A stretch of DNA of 7,366 nt, taken from Planctomycetota bacterium. Its GTDB lineage: Bacteria > Planctomycetota > UBA11346. The position numbers and the translations under genes are program-made. Positions 1-5,728 of the stretch are shown here, piece after piece. The stretch spans positions 1 through 7,366 of the forward strand of contig CANETI010000121.1 of the NCBI GenBank assembly GCA_947440715.1. The letters are read 5' to 3'. Position 1 is the stretch's first letter, and each line of letters begins with the position of its first letter. The notes below the pieces were generated by a model. The model made no database searches. It had not been told where the DNA came from and saw only the letters and a program-made list of their open reading frames with translations.

Positions 1-1
1 A

Positions 2-460
2 GCATTAGCAGCATGTATGCCCAATGTACGCACATGGGCACAGATTCATCCGCCCGATGACTGTTGCGTCACGATGGTTCCATCATCGCGTGGCCGACGA
101 CCCGGCCCACATTTGGGAACCGCCTGTGCACGCGCCGTCGCTCGCGATTGTGGCATTCGGATTCGAACCTTATTAAAAACACGTCATTTAGCAGCTGAAC
201 AACATCGACTTTCACCAACACAACGACGCGAAAACGTAGCAAATTTATTTATTACCGCGAGTAAAGTACCGCCGGTTGTGATATTAGTTGATGATTTATT
301 AACTACCGGTGCGACCATCAGCGCTGCCGCAGCGGCCTTACGCCAAGCTGGCGCGCAACGAGTCGTCGCAGTTTGTTTAGCCCGCACACCGAAAGCTGCG
401 TGGGAAAGAAAAATTAACGAACCGCAGACGCTTACATTACCGACAACAGAAATTGTTTAA
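2..460 (+). CDS. comF: ComF-family phosphoribosyltransferase, 5' end outside the window
   Basis: Amidophosphoribosyltransferase-like protein of the ComF type, associated in other bacteria with DNA uptake during natural transformation; the reaction it catalyses is not firmly known. The frame is open to the left edge, so the ATG at 17 is unlikely to be the true start, and 152 residues are visible against roughly 220-240 for the family. The N-terminal zinc-binding part would lie outside the window. The decisive motif is the PRPP-binding loop at 287-316, reading VDDLLTTGAT, followed by an AGAxxVxxxxLAR segment usual for ComF. Upstream are the VPSSRGRR segment (matching the VP-R-RG region) and a QxxLSxxxRxxN stretch that also occurs in ComF. 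The 3' end overlaps the opposite-strand HTH gene by 29 bp. Family assignment is firm; a competence role is only inferred from the family, and no other competence gene is present. Confidence 0.85.
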   Translation, partial: ALAACMPNVRTWAQIHPPDDCCVTMVPSSRGRRPGPHLGTACARAVARDCGIRIRTLLKTRHLAAEQHRLSPTQRRENVANLFITASKVPPVVILVDDLLTTGATISAAAAALRQAGAQRVVAVCLARTPKAAWERKINEPQTLTLPTTEIV

Positions 461-1112
461 GCGAAACCAATTGTGATGGCGACAGACGATCAATGAGTTC
501 GAACAATTCACCCTTCGTCGTATTCATCGGCGCAGCCCCAGTCGACATCGCCACATAACCAGGCGTCACTTTGCGTTCTATCGCTGATTCCGTTTCGCCC
601 GTCGTTGACGTTTCGACCATGCGCGATGCGGCCATTAAATCTTTATAAGCAATTTCGCTCATGTTCATAAGTGCCCGCAATTTTTCGTGAGTTGTTTGGC
701 GACCTGGCAATTCACCACGCTTCAATAATTTTGCTGCGGTAAGCACGCTAAGGTCTGCGGCTTCGGCAAAAGCCTTAGTGGTTAATTGACGCTCTTCAAC
801 TAACTGTAATAAGGCCGAATGAAACGGGTTCAGTGCATGATCACTTTGGCGCGGGCCCTCAGCCGGCAGTGGATTGGCTTTACTTCTGGCCAACGCGATA
901 TTGAACGTTTCTTCATCTATACCTAAGGCACCCATCAACGGATGCAGCACCGCTTTGCGTTTCGGCGGCTGGCCAAAGGCAATCAACTTCATCAACGTGA
1001 CATAGGGCAGGTCATATTCTTTGGCAAAACCAGCAACACTGACGCCACTGCGCACAATATGGTCAGCTACAATTTGGGCTAAACTCGGGCTCTGATCGTC
1101 AGCGGGGCTCAC
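432..1112 (-). CDS. protein with two tandem helix-turn-helix-like units, probable DNA-binding regulator
   Basis: Starts with GTG at 1112-1110, supported by AAGGAG seven bases upstream. The 226-residue product holds two related units, about residues 11-78 and 99-165. They share F-A-x(4)-D-L-x(3)-T-x(2)-K-L-x(3)-G-x(2)-P-x-R and then an H-x(4)-A-L segment, with F29 matching F115 and a one-residue gap before the histidine. The pattern resembles XRE-like helix-turn-helix folds in which a short helical pair is followed by a Gly-containing turn and a basic segment. Residues 166-198 are low in hydrophobics and probably flexible. Residues 199-226 look like a C-terminal amphipathic helix pair that could serve in dimerisation. 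It lies 176 bp downstream of the MBL-fold gene on the same strand and converges on comF with a 29-bp overlap. I do not recognise a named family, and the target is unknown. Real gene: high confidence; DNA-binding role: moderate. Confidence 0.75.
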   Translation of the reverse strand: MSPADDQSPSLAQIVADHIVRSGVSVAGFAKEYDLPYVTLMKLIAFGQPPKRKAVLHPLMGALGIDEETFNIALARSKANPLPAEGPRQSDHALNPFHSALLQLVEERQLTTKAFAEAADLSVLTAAKLLKRGELPGRQTTHEKLRALMNMSEIAYKDLMAASRMVETSTTGETESAIERKVTPGYVAMSTGAAPMNTTKGELFELIDRLSPSQLVSLKQFLLSVM

Positions 1113-1119
1113 CAGGGGA

Positions 1120-1125
1120 CTCCTT
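1120..1125 (-). promoter_or_regulatory. ribosome binding site of the HTH gene
   Basis: On the minus strand AAGGAG lies seven bases before GTG at 1112-1110. It is a near-perfect Shine-Dalgarno sequence and decides in favour of this unusual GTG start. Confidence 0.85.
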
Positions 1126-1288
1126 CAACTCAGCACCATGTGGAACGGTTGGTAGGGTGATAGCGTTGATCGCCAAAGAGGGAATCCCCCATTGGAGCAC
1201 GACGCAGCTGGTCAATCACCTTGCAAGGGTATTCGTTGTCGAGCCGCAGCTAACGACTTCGCGGCTTCACCCTGCCGCCCACTCTCTA

Positions 1289-2239
1289 CTACCGAGGCGG
1301 CAACATCCACTCTTGGCCTTCACGTGCCGCAGACAAAGTCCACGACGCCGTAGGCGCCACTAATTCAGTATAGCGTTTGGCATCCATGTAGAGCCGCGTG
1401 ACCTGTGGATCGCTAGCCATTGGATCGTGATGAAAAATCACCAGTTCGCCAATTTTCGCATCACGAAAAAAATCAATAAAATTAAATATGGTCGAATGTC
1501 CGAAATTGATGTGATCGTGATAATCTAAAAATCCATACATAGCGTCGACGATGACGACATCTGCACCTTCAACAAACGAGGCATAAGATTCCGCCACCCG
1601 ATTCGGGTTCTTCGATACTTCGGTGTCGGTCAGGTAACACACTGACCGGCCACGGTGATCAATGCGATAACCATAAGCTTTATCTGGATGAATCAGCGGT
1701 AAAATACGCACCGTAGCATCACCAATCGCGGTGGGGACATCTTCTGCGATTTGGTGACAGTCAATTTTGCTCTTAAGCATTTCCCACTTCACGGGAAAGT
1801 GGGCGTCGTTCATTTGCGTTTGGAGCAAACGCAGCGCATCACTGCGACCTGACCACACATCAATTTGACGATCAGGAATATAAATCGGACCAAAATAAGG
1901 AAAACCACAAATGTGGTCCCAATGGAAATGGGTAAAAAAGAAATGCAGTTGATGGCTCAGATCGCGGCCATCTTCTTTCAATTTCAGACCTAAAGATCTT
2001 AGGCCAGTTCCGGCGTCTAAAATAAAGGTCTGGTTATCAAGCTCGACCTCGACGCAACTGGTGTTCCCGCCGTAAGTCCAACTGTGCGACGAACGATCCA
2101 AATACGCTTCGATGGCTTGTGGCGACTTCAAATCTCCGGGGGTCGCCTCACTCAGGAGCAATCGTGCCTTCTCTCGCAGCAACGCCGAGCTCATCGGTGT
2201 GGCCAATGAACCCCTTACTCCCCACAACTTAACGCGCAT
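1289..2239 (-). CDS. metallo-beta-lactamase-fold metal-dependent hydrolase
   Basis: A 316-residue cytoplasmic hydrolase with no signal peptide or membrane helix. It begins MRVKLWGVRGS, typical of the MBL-fold group related to phosphoribosyl cyclic phosphodiesterases (PhnP/COG1235-like), followed by YGGNTSCVEV (56-65) and LDAGTGLRSLG (74-84). The two-metal site looks complete: THFHWDH gives H104, H106, D108 and H109, and H184 (IHP), D205 (LTDTE) and H270/H271 (FHHDP) supply the remaining ligands. A second His motif, FGHST (H248), is also usual in this group. Family members hydrolyse phosphodiester bonds, and some are linked to cyclic nucleotides, but the substrate cannot be read from the sequence. 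The ATG at 2239 is supported by GGAG eight bases upstream. The gene is divergent from the pilM-like operon and is followed on the same strand by the HTH gene after 176 bp, so the two may be co-transcribed. Fold and activity class are firm; substrate unknown. Confidence 0.9.
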   Translation of the reverse strand: MRVKLWGVRGSLATPMSSALLREKARLLLSEATPGDLKSPQAIEAYLDRSSHSWTYGGNTSCVEVELDNQTFILDAGTGLRSLGLKLKEDGRDLSHQLHFFFTHFHWDHICGFPYFGPIYIPDRQIDVWSGRSDALRLLQTQMNDAHFPVKWEMLKSKIDCHQIAEDVPTAIGDATVRILPLIHPDKAYGYRIDHRGRSVCYLTDTEVSKNPNRVAESYASFVEGADVVIVDAMYGFLDYHDHINFGHSTIFNFIDFFRDAKIGELVIFHHDPMASDPQVTRLYMDAKRYTELVAPTASWTLSAAREGQEWMLPPR

Positions 2240-2247
2240 GTAGGTAT

Positions 2248-2251
2248 CTCC
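2248..2251 (-). promoter_or_regulatory. ribosome binding site of the MBL-fold hydrolase
   Basis: GGAG on the minus strand lies eight bases before the ATG at 2239. It directly abuts the strong inverted repeat at 2253-2287, so the repeat could control access to it. Confidence 0.75.
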
Positions 2252-2252
2252 A

Positions 2253-2287
2253 TCGGCCTAGCGCAACATCGCACAACGCTAGGCCGA
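2253..2287. repeat. 11-bp perfect inverted repeat, possible 5'-leader hairpin or operator
   Basis: TCGGCCTAGCG at 2253-2263 is perfectly repeated in inverse as CGCTAGGCCGA at 2277-2287, with a 13-base spacer. In the hydrolase transcript this would form a GC-rich hairpin ending one base from the GGAG ribosome binding site. The right arm also takes part in a competing 5-bp hairpin, CTAGG (2279-2283) with CCTAG (2288-2292) over a four-base loop, so the two structures exclude each other. No T-run follows on either strand, so it is not a simple terminator. It could be a protein-binding site or a translational control structure. Confidence 0.6.
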
Positions 2288-2371
2288 CCTAGTAAAGGCG
2301 CAAGACGCCGAACGCTTGATTGGTTCAAAGCCGCATGATGAGCAAATGCCGCTAACTCCGGTTAGGCTAAG

Positions 2372-2423
2372 GCCGTGGCGTGGTTGGCCATTGATCCTTT
2401 GACATCAACGGCACAGCCACGGC
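2372..2423. repeat. 52-base imperfect long hairpin
   Basis: GCCGTGGC (2372-2379) pairs perfectly with GCCACGGC (2416-2423). Inside, GCC (2387-2389) pairs with GGC (2410-2412), and TTGAT (2391-2395) with ATCAA (2404-2408), separated by an A/C mismatch and closed by an eight-base loop. The nested pairing makes chance less likely than for one stem. It lies between divergent genes, and there is no T-run after it. It could be a structured leader of the plus-strand operon, a small RNA or a protein site; the sequence alone does not say which. Confidence 0.45.
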
Positions 2424-2504
2424 AATGACGACGAGGCGCAAAGTGAGGCAAGACAGTTGGGTCTTCCGAAGTTGAATGACGTGTATCCTATCTCCATGTG
2501 GGTC

Positions 2505-2531
2505 TGACCGAGGTCACGGTGGAAACCACCG
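2505..2531. promoter_or_regulatory. two adjoining palindromes just before the pilM-like gene, possible operators
   Basis: TGACC-GA-GGTCA (2505-2516) is directly followed by CGGTGG-AAA-CCACCG (2517-2531). Both are perfect inverted repeats with very short spacers. They sit 22 bases before the preferred ATG at 2554 and inside the extra N-terminal stretch that would be coding if translation began at 2476. This favours a non-coding role and the later start. The first resembles a dimeric regulator site; the second could also fold as a small hairpin in the leader. No regulator can be named. Confidence 0.4.
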
Positions 2532-2553
2532 ACAAATGCCCTATCCCTTGGCC

Positions 2554-4287
2554 ATGCTAACCACGGTTGAAATCTCCAGTCATGCCATCCGTTTGATCAG
2601 GGTGGACCAAAAACGCATCGCCGACATTGAATCGTTCCCGATTCCTAAAGATGCCGATCCATTACAGGCACTGGAAAACGCCCCACTGCCTTCACCGCTG
2701 GGCAAAGTCCGCGTGGTAATTGGACACGGCGATATGTTGCTACGCACCATGCTGCAACCACCGAGCCCGCCTGATCGTCTTGATCGTTTAGTGCATTTCG
2801 AATTACAGGGAAATGGCGAAGAACCCACCGCTATTAGTTGGCATTTAGTGCAAGCCGGCGGTTCCGACGACATGCGTCTGTTGACGATGACCACTAAGCA
2901 AAAATTAATCACACAATTAAAGGCGGCCCTGGCCAAACACGGTGGTAAATTGGTGGGCCTAACCCACCCAACCATTGGTCTCTATGAAAGTTATTGCGCC
3001 TCGGGCGTGAACCAAACTGGTCATGCCATTTTGGCTGATGTCGGTGGCCAAAACGTACACATCGCCATTGTGATGGATGGTGAATTAGTCTTTGTTCGTA
3101 ATCAAACGCCAGGCATGGATGAATTAATTCGCCACGTCGCCGAATTACGTACCCTGCCAGAATCCGATGCGGCGGACTTGGTGGCCAAGCTCGGCAAAGG
3201 CGCTCCCGCCGATCTGCACGAAGTCATTAAACGCCAAGTTGGTCAAATCGCCAACATGCTCACCGCGAATATTCGCTTCGCAAAAGCACAATTAAAAATT
3301 GATGCGCTTGATCCAAAAACTATTTACCTCACCGGTGCTGGCGCTCAAGTGCATGGCTTCATCGCCGCATTAAGCGACCGCATGGGCATTCCCGTGCATC
3401 CGATTAATCCATTCGCAGGCACGATTATTAATACGGCCGTAGAACGCTTAGACCGGAAATCCGCATTACCGAGCGGTTGGGCCATTGGTTTAGGTCTTGC
3501 TCGTACCGATCGCACGATGCTCGACGCGCTCAGCGATGAACGCAGCAAACGCACCGTTTACTGGCGTACCATGGGCGCCCTGCGCATTGCTGCCGCTGCC
3601 GTGGTGGTGTTGTTCGTGCTCGCCATCGCCCGCCAAGAAATGAATATTTCGGCTTTAAATGGCTCGATTGCTACACTGGAAGGCGAAGACCAAAAAAGTG
3701 GTTTAGTCCCTGTCGCTAAAGACAAACGAAAAAACCTTGATGAAATCAGCGCCACCAAAGGCCTCGATACCTCGCGCTTAGCCTGGATTGACGGCGAACG
3801 TCGCCCAGGACGCATCGCGCTAGAATTACTCAGCGCCATCGCCTTGGAGAGCAATCCCACCACCAGTCCGGTTTTCTTGCAAACCTATAAAGTATTTCGT
3901 AAACCTGGATTCGTCATTGTCGAAATTCAAGGGCACGCAGAAGGCAGCGGTAAATTAGCCACCGATTCCGTCTTGCACAATTTCGAACAAGGCCTCATCA
4001 AGCGCTATCCCCCCATCGTTGCCATTAAACAATTACCTAAACCAATCGACAGCGCACGCCAACAATTTCATTACGAACTCACCATCACGGATCAACCAGC
4101 AGAGGTGAAAGTCAGTGATGGAAAGAGTAGCCTCACCTTATCGGTTAATGTTCCCGCCGAAATAGAAGCCGAAGGTGCCGCGCGCGTCGCAGCGCTTCGT
4201 GCTCGCACCAATCAGCCATCTATCACGGTCTCCGTTTCGCGTGGTGCTGGCCAAGCAGAAAATAAGGTCATCAATTTCAAAAATTGA
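2554..4287 (+). CDS. pilM: PilM-like actin-fold protein fused to a membrane-anchored PilN-like region (GspL-like architecture)
   Basis: The frame is open from an ATG at 2476, but similarity to PilM begins at LTTVEISSHAIRLIRV, so the ATG at 2554 is preferred (577 residues). None of the ATGs at 2476, 2536 or 2554 has a good ribosome binding site. Numbering from 2554: residues 1-325 form the cytoplasmic actin-like domain, with a phosphate-2-like motif at about 160-167 (ILADVGGQ) and an adenosine-motif-like segment at about 258-265 (YLTGAGAQ). The N-terminal phosphate-1 motif is degenerate: Glu and Ser stand where PilM proteins usually have Asp and Gly. One membrane helix lies at about 342-360. 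After it come a short helical stalk and an alpha/beta region at about 420-512 with a GFVIVEIQGHAEG segment typical of PilN/GspL periplasmic domains, then a repeat-free tail. PilM and PilN link cytoplasmic motor and envelope in type IV pilus and type II secretion machines. No other pilus gene is present. The DnaA-like gene follows after 15 bp. Confidence 0.78.
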   Translation: MLTTVEISSHAIRLIRVDQKRIADIESFPIPKDADPLQALENAPLPSPLGKVRVVIGHGDMLLRTMLQPPSPPDRLDRLVHFELQGNGEEPTAISWHLVQAGGSDDMRLLTMTTKQKLITQLKAALAKHGGKLVGLTHPTIGLYESYCASGVNQTGHAILADVGGQNVHIAIVMDGELVFVRNQTPGMDELIRHVAELRTLPESDAADLVAKLGKGAPADLHEVIKRQVGQIANMLTANIRFAKAQLKIDALDPKTIYLTGAGAQVHGFIAALSDRMGIPVHPINPFAGTIINTAVERLDRKSALPSGWAIGLGLARTDRTMLDALSDERSKRTVYWRTMGALRIAAAAVVVLFVLAIARQEMNISALNGSIATLEGEDQKSGLVPVAKDKRKNLDEISATKGLDTSRLAWIDGERRPGRIALELLSAIALESNPTTSPVFLQTYKVFRKPGFVIVEIQGHAEGSGKLATDSVLHNFEQGLIKRYPPIVAIKQLPKPIDSARQQFHYELTITDQPAEVKVSDGKSSLTLSVNVPAEIEAEGAARVAALRARTNQPSITVSVSRGAGQAENKVINFKN

Positions 4288-4302
4288 TGACCGAGCGACA
4301 TT

Positions 4303-5535
4303 ATGGCCGCCACCACTGATACTGATGCCATTGCCGCACTCTATTTAAAACAACTCGGGAAATTATTGCCCCGCGAAGTTTCTGAAGTCTTATTGCCGGT
4401 CATTCGTTTACGCTCCAGCTCCAGCCGTTTATTAGTAATGCTGCCAAATCCTATCTGGCGCGATGTATTTAATGAACTCGCCGCTGATCGCTTACGTTCG
4501 CTCATCAAAGCCAAAGGGCACAGTCTGCACGTCGCCTGTCGCAACGATGTCAGCAACGCCACTCAAACAACCCTGCAAAGATTCTCCACTTTTCAGCAAG
4601 ATCCAGGCAACCAATTAGCATTAACCGCCTGTCGTCGCGCCGTCGAAGCGCCAGGGCTCGAACATAATCCGTTGTATCTCCACGGCCCCAGCGGCTGCGG
4701 CAAATCCCATCTGCTCAGCGCTGTGATCGCCGAATATCGCGCCATGCTCGACGACCAAGCAGTCGTCGTTTTCAATGGTCCTGATTTTGTCGCCCATGAA
4801 GCACAACGGCTCTCTGAACGTGGCACCACTCCCCTGCGCCAACGCATTGATCGCGCTGCGCTCATCATAGTTGATAATATTGATGCACTCAGCAATCGCC
4901 ACATCGCACAAGAGGAATTATTTCATTTAATTAATAGTGCCCTGGAACGTGGACAGCAATTAGTCTTAGCTGGATTGCTCGCACCACGCCGACTCCCAGG
5001 ATTTGAAGACCGCTTAGTCACGCGCCTGGGTTGGGGATTATCCGTCGCCATCGAACCACCGCACACCGAAACCCGCTTAGCTTTACTACGCCGCTTAGTC
5101 GGCCAATCCATCGACGACCTAGCCACTGATGATTTAGTAAAATTAGTCGACACCTTCGCACCGGACATGCATCAAGTCGTCAAACTCGCCGAACGGTTAA
5201 TTGCCGGTGAACGCCCAGGCGTCAGCAGCGACTACGCCAGCTTCGACCACATCGTGCAAATAGTCGCCGAACATTACGACCTTCGTCCAGGCGATTTAGC
5301 CAGCAAACGCCGCCACCGCGAAGTCGCCCAAGCGCGCCAAATTGCCCTCCTCCTCGGCCGCCGTCTCACCGGCCACAGCCTAGAAGCCCTGGGCGGCATG
5401 ATCGGCGGCCGCGACCACAGCACCGTGCTTTACAGCATCCGCCAAGCCGAAGACCGCCTAACAAAAGAAAATGATTTAGGCCGCGTCGTCACGGAATTAA
5501 CGCAAAAAATATTGGATCGCGCGCAGGATGATTGA
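4303..5535 (+). CDS. DnaA-like protein with intact DNA-binding domain and degraded AAA+ ATPase site
   Basis: A 410-residue protein with the full DnaA plan (E. coli DnaA has 467). Residues 1-80 resemble domain I without its usual tryptophans; the domain II linker is only about ten residues. The AAA+ domain starts near 91: HNPLYLHG, then Walker A GPSGCGKS (128-135), and EDRLVTRLGWGLSVAIEPP keeps R237 and R241 (E. coli R281 and R285). Gap-free alignment gives three changes: Walker B is D191-N192 (E. coli D235-D236), sensor 1 D269 is L225, and sensor 2 R334 is H290. R245, which contacts single-stranded origin DNA, is I201. The segment joining domains III and IV is about 18 residues shorter. Domain IV (about 314-405) is well kept: SKRRHR with R337 (R399), R345 (R407) and GGRDHSTVLY (368-377), with H439 changed to Tyr. 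It lies 15 bp after the pilM-like gene with a weak GAG before the ATG. It may bind DnaA boxes without hydrolysing ATP. It could be a rapidly evolved sole initiator, but a paralogue seems likelier. Confidence 0.88.
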   Translation: MAATTDTDAIAALYLKQLGKLLPREVSEVLLPVIRLRSSSSRLLVMLPNPIWRDVFNELAADRLRSLIKAKGHSLHVACRNDVSNATQTTLQRFSTFQQDPGNQLALTACRRAVEAPGLEHNPLYLHGPSGCGKSHLLSAVIAEYRAMLDDQAVVVFNGPDFVAHEAQRLSERGTTPLRQRIDRAALIIVDNIDALSNRHIAQEELFHLINSALERGQQLVLAGLLAPRRLPGFEDRLVTRLGWGLSVAIEPPHTETRLALLRRLVGQSIDDLATDDLVKLVDTFAPDMHQVVKLAERLIAGERPGVSSDYASFDHIVQIVAEHYDLRPGDLASKRRHREVAQARQIALLLGRRLTGHSLEALGGMIGGRDHSTVLYSIRQAEDRLTKENDLGRVVTELTQKILDRAQDD

Positions 5536-5556
5536 GCAATAATGAGAATAAGCGGA

Positions 5557-5574
5557 TTGTTCTTATCTGAACAA
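5557..5574. repeat. small inverted repeat downstream of the DnaA-like gene
   Basis: TTGTTC (5557-5562) and GAACAA (5569-5574) form a perfect 6-bp stem over TTATCT. It lies 22 bases after the DnaA-like stop. The next T-run (5611-5616) is too far away to make a classical terminator. It could be an mRNA 3'-end structure or an operator for the DUF1573 gene. The interval 5536-5728 holds nothing else that I can name. Confidence 0.3.
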
Positions 5575-5728
5575 ACGTCCCACGTAGCGTCTCAATTTAG
5601 TAAACGATGATCTTTTTTAATACAGACATCAATCGAAAAACGTCGCTTTTCATTGTCTTTTAGCAGATTACTTTTTCGACCTCATGCAACTTTCACTACT
5701 ACCCTCAGTTCGAGCAATCTTATGGCCT

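Larger units (their letters stand above)
2240..2553. other. divergent non-coding region rich in inverted repeats
   Basis: About 314 bp separate the hydrolase start from the preferred pilM-like start. Promoters for both directions must lie here, but no convincing -35/-10 pair stands out; TATCCT at 2484-2489 is a weak candidate -10 for the plus strand without a well-placed -35. The stretch is packed with symmetrical elements listed separately, plus smaller ones: GGCG-CAAGA-CGCC at 2297-2309 and AAGAC-AGTTGG-GTCTT at 2450-2465. The word GGCGCAA occurs twice (2297 and 2435). No coding sequence is evident. Confidence 0.6.

Noticed and set aside
1242..1266. AGCCGC/GCGGCT inverted repeat downstream of the hydrolase gene
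   Set aside because: A 6-bp stem with a 13-base loop and no T-run on the minus strand; too weak to call a terminator.
1157..1363. Plus-strand 68-codon open frame between the HTH and MBL-fold genes
   Set aside because: It runs into the antisense of the hydrolase 3' end, ends in an Arg-rich low-complexity tail and has no ribosome binding site or recognisable domain.
1404..1412. TGTGGATCG, a 7 of 9 match to an inverted DnaA box
   Set aside because: Single imperfect copy inside the hydrolase coding region; no cluster of boxes and no AT-rich unwinding region.
2476..2553. N-terminal extension of the pilM-like protein from the ATG at 2476
   Set aside because: The 26 extra residues are unlike PilM N termini, overlap two perfect palindromes and lack a good ribosome binding site. 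The start remains uncertain.
4593..4911. Long minus-strand frames inside the DnaA-like gene
   Set aside because: They lie wholly opposite a gene with strong family motifs and encode no recognisable domain, so they are antisense shadows.
5557..5617. Rho-independent terminator after the DnaA-like gene
   Set aside because: The 6-bp stem at 5557-5574 has no following T-run, and the T-run at 5611-5616 has no stem directly before it.
5536..5683. Possible replication origin next to the DnaA-like gene
   Set aside because: No match to TTATCCACA better than a weak TTATCTGAA, no repeated boxes, and no dnaN, rpmH or other usual origin neighbours.
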